Shown piece after piece: positions 46,231-59,611 of a stretch of 64,000 nt of DNA. The stretch covers positions 31,618,806 through 31,682,805 of the forward strand of contig CM067081.1 of assembly GCA_034008185.1 (NCBI GenBank). The letters run 5' to 3'. A model generated the notes under the pieces. The model saw only the letters and a list, made by a program, of their open reading frames with translations. It had not been told where the DNA came from and made no database searches. Source of the stretch: Gorsachius magnificus (lineage: Eukaryota; Chordata; Aves; Pelecaniformes; Ardeidae). Both the position numbers and the translations under genes were made by a program. The first letter of the stretch is position 1. Each line of letters starts with the position of its first letter.

Positions 46231-49200
46231 TTTTTTTTTCTCCCAAGCAATCGCTGTGAGTCTCTTCCAGATGGATCTGTGGTCTGCACTGGCAGTGGTG
46301 CTACAGAAACAATCTATATCTGAAGAAATTACCATGCTTATTATCTAGCCCCCCAGTGTAACCAGGCTTCCACACGACTACTTCTTGGGCATATCTTACT
46401 TCTCAAGATTTTTAGGTGAAAGCCAAAGGTCTCAAAGACAAACCGAACCGATACCAGTTTTCACCCCTCTTCACACAAGAAATGGTGTGCAATACATAAA
46501 CTAAAACCCACCCAACGTGAACCACCTGACCGTCAGAAATTCTATTAGTCAGAAACAAAATATCCTGACAAAAATCTTGAGGTTGAGAATTGCATCAACA
46601 ACCTCCAACTGTGAAAACACTGCAGAGTGCGAAGACTTTTGCAGTAAAGGAAGTAGAGAAGAGATGCTTTAAAGGACCATTACTTTAACTGGTATCACAT
46701 AGTATTAAGAAAAACATTTCTATAGTTATTTCCATATATGAAAAATAATTACACTCAGAAGAACTTTTGGGTCACAAAATGCCTATCTCGGTAAAGAGAA
46801 TTTATTTATGTAATTACTATGGTAACAGTAACAGATTGTCACAGTACCACATCAAGCTTTCCAGCAGTTTTATTTCTAATTGACTTACACAGTCCCGGTT
46901 CCCAGAACAACAATTAAGAGCAGTTCCAGGAATTATTCTTCCAAGTACAAGCGGAGACATGACAACAAAGTGCCTCTTTGAGATTTTCGGTTAAAGCCAG
47001 TAATTCAGTTTCAAGTCTCGTGTTCTTTGCAGTTTCTCATAGCTGGACAAATTTAGGTACAACGTACCATCACCAATTCTCTTAATCCAGCTAAAGGTGG
47101 TAAGCGTGCCGGGAAACTTTGTAGACAGGAGTTTTTGAAAGAGCAGGACAGTACCTTTTACCAACGTAACCAAAGAGCCAACAAATTATGAATTGAACAA
47201 AAAAGGATACAACAGACAACGTGCAGAGGATGTGGATGAGCACGTACAAAAAGACCAATTCGCTAGAAAAAGTAGTATTAGCTAGTACATGTCCTGAAAC
47301 CATTAAAAGTAGACTGCTCTATGATATTTAAAAGCGAAATGGACTATAAATATCTCGCAATGTACTTTGTATAATCTAAAAGAGAAAAATAGCACAAATA
47401 AATTGGAGTTCCAAAACCAATATGCTGTGTTTTATACCAAAACATGGCAACTTGAGCATGAAAACTGGTTTATGCGATTGATTTATCAACCACTTTTAGC
47501 AAATACTTCAAACTGAAGAAAATTACACATGACAAAGAAAAAAGCAAAACCTAAAGTTGTAACAAAACCATCAGTGTAACAACATTTTTGGCAGAAACCG
47601 AGCCCTTAAGAAGAGTTTTGATCTTAATTTGAGTTAATACTTCTGTGACTACCATTACAGAGTATTTCAAGCTCGGCTTATACTTAGTATTTGCTCAAGG
47701 CAGACAAAATGTGGCAGTCAGTGTTGTGCTCCAAGTAGAAGCATATGCAGAGCTTCTGAGCACTCAGTTGACAGAATTTAACGAGATGTCTCCAATTAAA
47801 CATTTCTGCCTTACAAGCAGTTATTTAACAATCAGACAAAATACATATATTAGAGGTAAGGAGTAGTGCACTGGAAATCAGATTAACAAGAAAAGATTAA
47901 AAAAAGTCTTGAGCTATTATTTAGTCTTCATTGAAAATACATTCATCTCAGTCTGAAAATAAATAATTGAGCTTTGACAGCGTGATACAGAACAGTATAA
48001 AAATCACTCAAAAGACCCCAAACTTTTCAATAACTTGTCTGAACAGATCTGAAACTAGAACTCAGAAGACACGGGTATCTCTATTTTTTGATGTTACACC
48101 ACTTTCATACTTACTTTTTAGTAATTTTACAAATCTAGTGTTTTAACATTTACTAAGTGGTTTTCTACTGTTTTCTCTCAAAGTTTTGCAGCTAGTTCTG
48201 AGGCAGATATTACAGTGTTTTCTACCAAAAAAAAAGTGCTGATCACCTTACCGCCCTAGTTTTTCTAATTATCACTTCACTCCTCCCCAACTCCTCTTGA
48301 GGGCAATTTCACTGATCTACAGAATTCGTTGCCTTTCTTAACCACAAACTGATGATTTGTATAACCATACCAGAAACAACTCTAAGATCAGTATGCCAGC
48401 GTTAGCTTTTTCACAGATCTCAAGTACAGCAAACAGAAGCCTTACGCCCCTGTTTAAGAAAAGCTCATACAAGGCACCTCAACTCAGATGCAACGATCTA
48501 TCAGTAGGAGTTCTGCTAAGTAGACTTCTCTGGTTTGGGGTTTTGTTGGGTTTTTTTAACTTAAGTATCTAACAAGTTCCTAATTTGTCATTCAGTGGGC
48601 ATTTTCTATAGCTATTCTGAAGCACCTACATCAATGACTAAGCCATAGCAAAACCAAGACAGGTTTCACCATTTACTTTCACTGAAGTAAGAGGCTGCAA
48701 ATTAAGGCGTTTCTGAAGTTAGACCCACAAACGACAATCTCAAAGAACCTGAATCTATCTCTCTGCTACCTGACTCTCTATTCTTTCTGCTTTAACTGCT
48801 GGTGACATGAGGTACCTGTAGGATATTTGTCTGCAATTTTCCAACTCTAGATTGGCTGACATGAGTCTTTAGACTAACGTGACAAAGCACCCACCACCCT
48901 GAAGTCAGTAAGAAAACTTACAGCATCTTCAAGGGAGTCTGGATCGGGTATTTGCCTTACAGAGCTGTCATCCTGCATCATCCCTATTCACCTCAAAGGA
49001 AAGCATGACTATTCACAGTATGTCTGTATTACAGCTTATTTTTATCTTCCTTTGTGGAAAAATTAATCAGGCTTACCTAGCTCTTTTTTATTATGTTATA
49101 AATATCACTATTTCAAACCATTTATGTGAAAAGAAATTGCAGCGTGATAGGTCAGAAGCACAGGTCTCACTCTTGAGCTTTGCAGAGGCTTTTAAACTTC

Positions 49201-51390
49201 ACATGGTTTAACCAACACTAAGTTAATGTCTGACCAAGAGTCAAAACAGTAAAGCCTCAAAGTTGAACCGTCTGTCACAACACTTACAGCACAGTTTCAT
49301 AATTGGCTTAAACCGGTTTAAGTGCACTAGTGCTTCCCTAAGTGACACATCTGCACTTTCTGCGCCAGCCCTTGCTTTAGGGTTAGCACAGCTATGACTA
49401 TGGAAATTATATGTTTGTTAGGATTAGTTTTAAAGCAAATAGTTCTCCTCATTCAGCTGAGCGCATACATGCACACAGCACAAGGGAAGAAGCAGACAGA
49501 GAGGCCTGAAGGGAAGGCAGAAGGATTACTTCAAGCATTAAAACTTTGCATTTGAACTGTTTAAGTCAATAATAAAAACCTTTACCAGAACCCAATGAAT
49601 TCAAAAAGTACAGAGAGAAATAAGGTATCTGCTCAACTCTTATCCCCTGCCCTCCTATCAACCAACATTTTCTTTTTTTTCTTTCAAAGAAGATGTAACT
49701 GATAACTACTGAAACAGAGCTAATGACTTCCAATACTACTGCTTCTACCTCAGATTTAAAGGACTTGCATAGCCAAAAGTTAAATTTTTCCATCTATACC
49801 ACCAAACCAACACAGACATCAGCTGAGAAAGTCTGACAACACCCAAAAACTTGAGTAAGGGGTGTGCAGGACAGGGTATGCTGCACACCACTACCTGGAT
49901 CTCACCCTGCCACCGCCACTGGAAGTAACCGGAGCCAAACCCTACTGCATGGACGGCTCACAGGGAACTGCAGGGGAAAGCTTCGGTTCTCAATGTAGTG
50001 CCTTTTTCTGGGGCAAAACACCTTGTTTCAGAGGACTTGCTCTTACAGCAAAGGATGAGAAACCCCTCATAACGAGAGCACTTGCTCGGAGTGTGAGACG
50101 TGGCTTCCAGCCTCCCCTCTCCTGCCAGCGTCAAACCAACATCTCCCAGACAAACCCCTTGCCCCTTCCAGGGAGATTATTAACACAGATTCAAGTGAAA
50201 ACGGTTCATTTGTGACACATGTTCTTTCAACCAACGTTCAGACTTCTGTAGAAGCTTAGCTGATGGAAAAATGGCTTTTCCTTTTCTAATGTACGCTACG
50301 TCTTTCGCATTTGAGTGCCTCGCTCCATTCCTTCCAAGATTCCAGCAGAAAATTTTAAAATATCATGCAAGAAGCATGTCCTTTGTCCCTCCTCCCAAGT
50401 TCTGACATTTCCTTTCTTACCTTCTAGGTATTAGCCGATTGCCACGCTGAAAATACAACTGCTAAACATAGTCCACAATGTATAAAAAAGTTCATAAAGT
50501 ACTGAATTTGTTTCATAAGACTTCAGGGTATGGGCTGGAAGGGAAGAGCAGTTGTGGGGGGAAGTCAGCTGAAGTATTTGTAATTGCTGTTTACCAGTAC
50601 TAATGATATGCTAAAAAACCATTTAAGTGACCTTAAGATGGAGAATTTAAAGAGGTATTTGCTGACTTACACATTTAGAAAGTAATAATTCTTCACATTA
50701 ATCAAGTCCAAGTTCTGCTTTTTGGCAGCAGTTCTCCCCTGACAAGCATTTTCATGTCAGTATTTATCTATACTAATTAGCTTACCAGCTTGAACAACTC
50801 TTATGAAACTACTTTTTTTTCCCTAAGCTCTCACATTCCAGTTTTGTGAAGGAAACCAATTTAATACCATAGGGTTTTTTTTTAAACTATATGAATTCAC
50901 ATAAATCTTACTGAATGACTATGGCAAATTCTTTCAATAGCTTCATAACATTATCCTTTATAAAAAAGAGAATGGGAATGTGACTGCGGGCTTTGTGCTG
51001 TCTCTGACAAGTAGAGGTTAAAATCCTCTCGTAAAAAGTCAGAGTCCTCCATCAGCCAAAACTGCAAGAGGCTGCAAGCACTTGATGTGGTGGTTGAGAG
51101 TAATTTGGCATGGAAGCAAAATACATTCTCAAAAACTACTTGGATAAACACCAGTAATCCTGACGGGGAACCAGCCTATCTCGATCCTGGCCAAAGAATA
51201 CATGTTGGACAAGAATTTAAACTAAAGATCTGAAAAATAAAAAATAATTGCCTTAGAACTAAACAAATTGCAAATGTCTTTCTACAAGTTCTGTTCCCCT
51301 GACCCATTTCATCCTGGATGTTTGGAATAGCTTTGTGAAGCTTCTTCCATTTCCTTCCCATCATTCCTAGTATTTGCTTACTATAGCAGC

Positions 51391-51408
51391 TTTTTTTTTT
51401 TTTTTTTT
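51391..51408. repeat. T18 homopolymer
   Basis: 18 consecutive T in RB1 intron 17; no element recognised beside it. Confidence 0.9.
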
Positions 51409-51994
51409 CATAAAACAGTCTTTTTTGCACTTGCAAAGTATTTTGAATAAGAATTTTTAGTCATGGACCATTTGGCAAATTTCTGCCAGCTCCAATTAAA
51501 CATTGAATTTCTAATCCTATGATTTAGAAACTGTAAGCTTGAGAAGAGCCAGAATTTGCCACAGTGTTAGAGAAAGCCATTTAACTTATTTCCTGCATAT
51601 AAGGTGGAGAGAATTTCAATACTGACATTATTTCAATCATGTTTGCAGAGTGACTGAATAAATACGTTTTTTTTTTAAAGTTCAAAAAAATGCAAATGAA
51701 AGTTCAGGAACTCAGGTATTTTATGCTAATTAAGGTGCCTCTCTTCCTACCTGATATTTTAGAAATTTCTTTCATCCTATACATTGGAAGTCATGTTGCT
51801 AAGATTCTTTACTAATCCTTTTTCAATTTTCCTTCACTCTGAACATCTATGTCCATTTTTCAGCCTTTTCACCTTTACGATCCTTTCCTTTACTTTTTAG
51901 CCCATCCCTTTTAAATCACTCAATCCATAGATTAATGCTCAAAAAGATTTCATGTTATCTAACCTCCACCTGCCTACCGTAAGATCAACTAGAC

Positions 51995-52258
51995 CTACTT
52001 ATATGTCATAATCATCTGATATCTAACAAACGCTTCTAATGCACGATGCCGTGCTGTCTCTTCTCCAGGGAACACATACATAAAGAAGTTTCCCTGAATT
52101 AATCTATGAAGTGCAACTCCGAACATCACCTCAGGATGGATCCGGATACCTGTTCTAAACTGCCAACGCTCACTGTCCCTAACGAACAACTGGACAATGT
52201 CTGCTACATATGCTATAGGGCCTCTGGGAAATACTGTACTACACAGCAGCAGAAGCAT
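51995..52258 (-). other. Unassigned 87-codon open reading frame
   Basis: Starts with an A at -3 (AAAATGC), runs 87 codons to TAG, with balanced amino-acid use. It has a hydrophobic start (MLLLLCSTVFPRGPIAYVAD) and blocks such as RIHPEVMFGVALHRLIQGNF. I recognise no family. It lies in RB1 intron 17, in RB1-sense orientation. It may be a relic of a retrocopy, a repeat-derived fragment or chance. Confidence 0.25.
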
Positions 52259-54161
52259 TTTTGATCACCTTTCAAGAGTTTCCTACCTTGCTGAGTGGGC
52301 TCACTAAATTAGTCCAAAGATGCAAAGTTCTTCACGCAAAGTCATTTCTCCCTTAAAGTGAGACTATATAAAGGGTCAGAGGCTTAAATCAGCAACCTCT
52401 TAACACACATGCACTGTTCATAACTAGACAAAATGAAGAATTTAAAGTTGAGGCTGCAGGGAGGGGTAAGTAGGTGTGGCATTTCTTACCTGCTCTTGCT
52501 GCATATATTAGAGGGAGGAGGGGGCCACCACTTTAAACGTATTGGATAACAAATGGACATGTTGATATTACCTTATCCCATTATTGCTTGCTCCCTCTGG
52601 ATATCTCTACAATTGCGTTCTCAGAAAAATTTACTTTGCACACCAAACCATTTGAGAATGTAAGCAAAAACTGCTGCTGGGACTTTCCACGACTTACACC
52701 AAAAAATGCAACTCAAGAACTTTCATGCAAGTATTTATCAGTCATCTGTTAGTGGCCTAAAACACTGCTGTAACTGCTCATAAGTATTTACAATGCAAAA
52801 CAACCAATCTGCATATTCCATGATACCATTTACGTAATTCCAGGTAAATCTAACATGTTCATTAGCATTAACTGGACCTTTGAGATAACAAAGCTTCCTT
52901 TACCATTAGACACTGAACATTTCTATTAGTGCTATCACAGAAAATTACTATCAAACTTGCAGTATTATGCTTTAAAATAATCCCATATTTTCAATCTCTG
53001 TCTCAACTATTGTGGTCAACCAAACAAATAATGCCAAGAACAAGGTCTGAAGTGTAAGCAGAGGGTTCATACAATATTTTCTGAAATGAAATGTTCTAAA
53101 AAAAATCTTCAGAACTTGTATGACAAACTCCAGGACACAGTTCTGTACTTTTCTCCATCACTGTGGATGATAAACTCCAATAAACTTCTACGCAAAATCA
53201 AAACGAAACAAGAGAATGTCAAATTTCTCATTCTCTTAAGAAGCTCCCCCGTGAGTTAAAGAGTATTTAGAAAGCCTCAAGTAGACTTGTAAGTATTCTG
53301 AAGGATTATATTACGCTAAGGGATACTGCACCGACTAAACACAACCAACTAAACCAACAGCAGCACTTTAGATCCGAAATTGAACTTCAAAGGAGAGGGT
53401 TCCAGCTAGGAAAGCAACAGAATATACTTATTTGCCTCTTAGTAGCTTAAAAATTATTATTAATCAACACTGGTTTTCTTTTATGTCTAGATCAGCTTTC
53501 TCATAGTATTCCTTAAGTAAAAACATGTTTTCTGTAGTCCACTTCTCTTTATAATACCAGGTATACATAGGGCAGTGTAGGAAACAGCAAGGAAGGGACT
53601 TCACATAACAAATTGAAGTGGTTCAAGGAAACTGCTTACTCACATGCAGACACAGAACAAGCACTGTGAAGAAGTGTTTCAGAACGAACATTTGACTGAA
53701 AGTGGCATTTCTTAAAGTATGAGTGTCATATTCATTGCACATATTTTTAAGAACAAAGAACCAAAGCAATCCTTTGTTCGCAAGTTATTTAGAGAGACTG
53801 AAACAACAAAATACCTTTGCTATGCATATATTTGGGTTTTAAAAGCTCTCCTTTCCATGAACCCAAGAGCAGAGGAAAAAAAAAAACAAAAACAAAAAAA
53901 GACACTGGCGGCCTGAATTTATACAAAAGGAGAGAGATTGTTTCCTTTTTCTGCAAGGAGGAGAGGAGCGGTTGTGTTTCCTAGAAAGGAAACTGAAACA
54001 ATTCTATAGAGAAGAGAGAAGCATTTCAAATGCACAGGAATGAAGAACTCTGTTTTATTCTGAGCTTCCTTTTCCCTTTTTAAGCAATCACACACATGGA
54101 GAAATTATTTTAACTTAAAGAACCTAAAAAATTCGCAGCCGTAATACTTTAGCTTCTCTTG

Positions 54162-54184
54162 CCCCCCCCCTTTTTTTTTTTTTT
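54162..54184. repeat. C9T14 homopolymer pair
   Basis: Nine C directly followed by fourteen T on the plus strand, in RB1 intron 17. It is a purine/pyrimidine strand-asymmetric tract. Confidence 0.9.
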
Positions 54185-54939
54185 AATATTTGAAAGATTT
54201 TGGCAGCTATGTATTAGAACATCGCTAGTGAAACAAAAACCAATCAGGAAAAATGGTTCTAGAAGGTCAGCCAAACTTTCAGCAGAAAATATTTACAGTT
54301 TTCTTTTAAATTTTACTTGTAATTTCTACGCGTAGTTTCATTTGCATTAAGCTAACAAGTTTCCAGATATGGAGGAGTCTTTAACTGGCTATGCAATAGT
54401 CATGCAGGATTAGTCTGGCTAGATAAAAATAGTCTGTTCACCTTAAGTCTTATAATGTACACTTAAAGACTTACCTACTACACTGGAAAATTTTTAAGGG
54501 GGGAAAAAGGAAATTTTCAGTGTGCTAACTCCTTCACAGTGTTTCCACAGGTGGACACCATCACTGTGATTTTAAGGCGGCAGTAAGCCACTTACCAGAA
54601 GCAGTCTTAGAGCAACTTATGAGTGTCTGAGCAGGCAGCTCTTGAGAGGTAGCTGAGAAGGTCGAAGTTCCCAGCCCTGCTTTCTCTGTACCTACTTCTC
54701 CATAAACTTATGGAGTTGAACCAAGTGAAGTCCCTTGACAGACCCTTTTGCTTGGCAGGAATCTATCTAAAAATACAAAATTTTAATCTTCCTACATTTT
54801 TGTCGCATGCACTAGCCACTGTAATTATCTCAATATCAGACCTAATAGAGGTTCTCCATCTAAGGACTTCAAACTATATTTAACAATTAAGATGGTGAGG
54901 AAGTGAATGAGCTCTTATATGGACGGAGCTAAAGCACAA

Positions 54940-55035
54940 AGTCATAGAAAACTTTGTCAGGATTGGAACAGAAAATCGGTGGCACAGCCAGAAACAGACT
55001 TCCTGGCTTCCAGCCCCATGTCTCAACCATAATGA
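54940..55035 (+). repeat. Possible MIR-like / CORE-SINE relic
   Basis: GTGGCACAGCCAGAAACAGA, CTTCCTGGCTTCCAGCCCCA and TGTCTCAACCAT follow the order of the MIR-type tail (tissue of GTGGCAGAGCC, GACTCC, AACCA elements). Only a loose match by eye. Confidence 0.3.
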
Positions 55036-58000
55036 ATTCCTTCCTGTACATACACACGCTCAAAGAGAAACTCCAGTAAATAGACTAAAAATGCGAAAAC
55101 CCATGAAAATGATTGGATAAAAAAATAACACTTTAGGGCAAAGAAAATACCGTCCTGCCAGGGGTTTTGTCTTCCCTGCAACAGATAGCACAAGTTCTTT
55201 GGCATAACCTTGCCTAACCAAAGTGAGAACAAATGCCTGTACCAGGACATGGTCGTGCCTCTAAAAGCAGTAACATTAGTTATAGAATAATGGAGCATCA
55301 CATACAGCATTTTGTGCATCTAACAACCTTCATTTAACAGTGCATGCTCTGGCTCTGGAAGCACTGTAAGAATTTATTACAATGTTATTAATGTTGAAGT
55401 TGTTCTTTTTTCCTCTAGATTAAGCAAGAGCTTTTAGTAGTAGCATCGGTGCCAGACTAAATGTGGTACACAAGACAAGTTCAAAATTCATTTCACCTTT
55501 CACTACAACTTCTGTTTGATTCCAGCACTGAAGAGTAGGGCAACACTGGAGGAACACACAACACTGGCCAAAGCAACTCCGAAGGCTAGGAAAGCCTTCC
55601 AATACTTGTTTTATTTCAGTGAAATATTTATCACTCAACTTGGACTTGTGAATTTAAGGGATCCTGCCCCTGTGTCCTAAATGAGAGCAAGCACCCGACT
55701 CTATGGCACCTAGGGGTAGGAGGAAGCAGCAGCTGTTGGTGGCACAGTGTCCTACAGCCACTCTACTAGCACACTGCTAGGGTTACAGGGACTTTTCCTT
55801 CTGACCCCCTCTTCAACATTGGAATAGGTTTGCCACACAAATCCGAGAACGCTCAAGGGTGTAAAGAGTCCTAGATATCTAAACTCAGGTATCCAAACTC
55901 ATATAAGCAGTGAAGCGGTAACCGACTGACGGAGTGTACGAAATCTGTTCGGTGCTGAAGTGAGAGATGATTTCAAGCTTCTCATCAGCTCTTAGCTTGA
56001 AGGAGCCCATGCTCGCTCAGCCTGCGATACCTCTTCAAGAGCCACAGGAAGCCCGTTGATGGAAATGCAGTCTTTGCTCGTCCAGCACTAGCAACAAATG
56101 ACAGGTCCTAACTCATTCCCGTCTCTGATGCAGAAAGGCAGACAGACTTACATATGCACCTCCCTTGCAGTGGCAGCATTGTTTCCTTTGGAGAAAAAAA
56201 AAACCCACCTTCAACATAAAGGGACTTCCCTGCAGCTGCTTCCTCCTGCCTATCCCCCCTCCCCATCCCAAAGGAAAATTTGCCCATGGTGAAGGAACAG
56301 AAGCAAGGTCATTACCACGTCAGTTCTTCCTCCATAATAACTGATAAACTTGTTTTTTATTTTTTAAAGCGTTGGGGCTTTTTGAAGGCTTTTCCAAATA
56401 TGACGTCGTGAGAGCCCAACATCTTGAAACGTGATCCAACAAAAAGAAAGCACGTGATTAAGTTTGCTCCCTGCTCACGCTGGAGCCCGGCCAGAAGGGA
56501 GGCTGCTCTCGACTCCCGCAGCTCATGGTGCACGAACGCAGGTTCTTCGGCTCAGAGAAGCTCACACAAATTAAAACAGTGCTTGATAACAATCAGCCAC
56601 GTATACATTAAGAAAACGGGCACGCAATTCCCCTTTGCCATTCACACTGTTACCCTAAAATGACTCAGACTGCCTGTTCAGTCATATACTTCCTCACTGA
56701 AATGCATAACAAAGTAAGAACCTGCCAACTTGGGGGTTTCAAATTTTTTTCTGCAGGTGGAGAAACGCTGCAGCTGAATGCTATTTCTGGAAGCGTACAA
56801 GTATCACTTAGTTCTTCAATTAGTGTAAGGTGCAAGTATTGTTCTGCACAAAAAAGGCGCAGGGGCAAGAGGAAGCCCCCAAAGACAGCAGAAACATATA
56901 CCCAAGCCCCTAAAATACAGCGCTGAGCAGTGCCCATGTTCTTAACAGGAGCAATAACACGGGGCACAGCAAGGCAGGGGCTCCCACGGATGAACTGAAG
57001 GCTGATGACAGAGCTTTATGATCGCTCTGAAACACATTTACCATGGCAAAATGGTCAGTGCCCCTGGTCAGACGCCCCCAACCCTGTCTCTGTGCACCCG
57101 CACCTTCACCCAAACAGAAAATCAAGTGCTGATGAATAACAGAGACCTACACATCTCCATTCATTTCTCCCTCTAAACATGAAACATTGCTTGAGGTTTT
57201 GACACGTGATGTCAAATTTCTGTACTTCAGGGATTTTCATTCCAGTAACTGAGCCTGCCCCACACAGTTTTCCTCTGCAAACAAAGCCGAAGCAGGAAAA
57301 CTGAGCTCAGAGCTCCCAAGGCCCAATGCAGAGCTCCTTGACTCTTGCAGGAAAACTCCTCTTTCACCTTGCAAGCCAGCTGGGAATAGAAACAAAATTT
57401 AACCACGTGTGAGGACTGCTTTGGTGAGGAAAGCCAGGTAAGGCAACTTTATGCTAAGGTACAAGTTAAGTTGGACACACAAGAGACTCTGCCAAGCTCA
57501 CATTTTCTTTTCTTGCTGACTCAGAAGTGGAAAACGCACTATACTTTACAGTTAAGTATGAATTTCAAAAATAGTCAAAAAGGTTTCTTGTGGTTATAGC
57601 CTACTAAAGTGAAACTGCTTGATTTCACCTCAAAATCAAGGTGAAACAGTTCCACAAAAGAAACTTCTCAAGAAAGCTTGAAATAAAATAAGCAAGACCC
57701 ATTTTTGCATGTTTCTGAATTTTGTCTGACATACCTTACACCAAGAAACTATGCCAAAACCCTGTGAAGTGCTATTATTTACAGTGCTTTACAGCAGACT
57801 AGAAAGGTTTTGCCCAGAGCCTTGCTTAAGTACAACTGATTAAAATCTAGTTCAAAAGAACCATGCCACCCAGCCAGATATGAAGAGATTTGTTATTCTA
57901 AGACTTAGAAATAGACTGGTTTCGATGCCAAAAGTGAGTCCATCCAAGCTGTTCTTAAGTAAATGAGTCTGTCTAAACTGAGATTTATCTCATATCTGCC

Positions 58001-58241
58001 CCTAAAGGCAGCAAAGAGCTACTTTTAAAATATTTACTTAGCAATTTAATTAGTTACAACATGTTTTCATTTCATTAATCAGTGACTAATGGGAGTATTT
58101 TGTGCATGTGCGATAACTGGCCCCCTTTAAATTATAAGAAACAACTGCATAGCGCAGTATTTATTTTGGTATATTAATTCTGTGCTCACATATTGAAGAA
58201 AATGCTTTCTGTACCACAAAATATAAAAAAAAAATTGAAGC

Positions 58242-58262
58242 TTTTTTTTTTTTTTTTTTTTT
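58242..58262. repeat. T21 homopolymer
   Basis: 21 consecutive T, about 1.3 kb upstream of LPAR6. An A10 run lies just before at about 58225-58234. Confidence 0.9.
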
Positions 58263-58919
58263 GGTAAAAAGAACCATCTTTATGATTAGCAACTGAACTT
58301 GGGATATGCTTCCTAACAGGGAACAAGGAACAAGTTAAAAATTTCTCCTCCTACTGCAACACATCTCAGTCCTGGGAATATCCAAGAGCAACCCACAGGT
58401 TCATAATCTTTATACCTCTCTCTTACAGTAATTATTTGGTGAAATTATTTAATTACCTAGCAACGTTACTTTGTCCCTCCTGCGGTTTGTTCTGGTGTAT
58501 TGAGGGAATCAAGACAGAAGTACTCAGCTGATTCGTGGTGATTAACGTGTTATCTATCACAAGCAAAGGTACCTATCAAAAAATGTTCAATCCTACATAA
58601 AATATTAAAAATGCCGCTATTACTACTATCTCCAAAGACAAACAGGAGTTTTAAGGTGCGAGAGTTATTCAGACGCTGAAAAGTCTCCTCAGAACTGAAG
58701 ATTTTGCGATGAAGCTTTCGGACTCCAGCAACACTGACAAGGGACCTTCCAGGGAGCATGGAAAGAGTTAACCGGAGGCTGAGGCTGCAGCAGCGCTCTG
58801 CTGGTGACCATTTGCACTGCCTGCAAGGTACAGTCCCAGCAGACACATTATCAGATTAGGGGAAGGCAAACAAACTGAATTGAAGGAATTGAAACCATTC
58901 TTCATGGAGTCCAACCTCT

Positions 58920-59611
58920 TCTTCCTGTGATGTCATGCTACAAATTGCCTGAGCTTTTTTTCTCTCCTCTCCAGAAGGAGCCGGGCTGGCGAGAGGCTGC
59001 CGGGTGCTCTGCAGGAACAAACACGCTCTGGAATTTCATTTCTGCCCTGGCGAGCAGCTTGCTTTGCTTTCCGCCCCATGGGGCGAGCCAGGGAGCAAGC
59101 GCTCGGAGGAGCCGACCAGCTCATTTTACAGAAAGAAGGCTGAGGGAGAAATGCAAGCGCCAACACTTTGCGGCGTCCAGAAATTTGTTTTCTAAAGCAT
59201 ACACTCCTGGTAAATTTGGATGGACAAGACTTCACCACCATGATCTGCAGCCAAGAGTAAGGCAGAAAGTTCGACAACAGCTTCATCGAATCGAGGGGGA
59301 AAATGGAACTAAGCAAGCGTCGGAATGACCTCATCTGCCACAAATGACACGGTTTTTTGACTTCTGAAGACTGGCTATGTGACTACAAATAGCACTTAGA
59401 AGAGAAGAGTGACCTCCTGGTGATTACTGCTGGAGATGCACTCCCCGGCTACAGAGCTTGTGTTTCTTCTCTGAAGCTTTACAGTGCAACAAACTCACCA
59501 AAGCATATGGTTCCAATGCATCCGCAAGTTCTTCTGGAATTTTAAAAAAAAGTTGCAATAAAAATACCAGAGAAACCTCCAAATCACAGGAATTTTAAAT
59601 ATACCATTATA
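58920..59611 (+). promoter_or_regulatory. LPAR6: Candidate LPAR6 promoter / 5'UTR region
   Basis: GC content rises at 58970-59160, just upstream of LPAR6. At 58921-58935 an ETS-like CTTCCTG abuts TGATGTCA, a CRE/ATF-like site. A strong plus-strand 3' splice site (T-rich tract then ccag, ending 58974) and a donor-like CTG|gtaaat near 59209 could delimit a 5'UTR exon, with acceptors such as cacag at about 59585-59589 joining the coding exon. All of this is inference from motifs; no transcript evidence is available. Confidence 0.3.

Noticed and set aside
49862..50215. 117-codon plus-strand ORF in RB1 intron 17
   Set aside because: No recognisable domain, many Pro/Ser/Arg from a modestly GC-rich patch, no splice or promoter context; treated as a chance ORF.
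58927..59343. ORFs of 133-136 codons on both strands upstream of LPAR6
   Set aside because: Overlapping open frames in a GC-rich probable 5' region; no known protein, better explained as promoter/5'UTR sequence.
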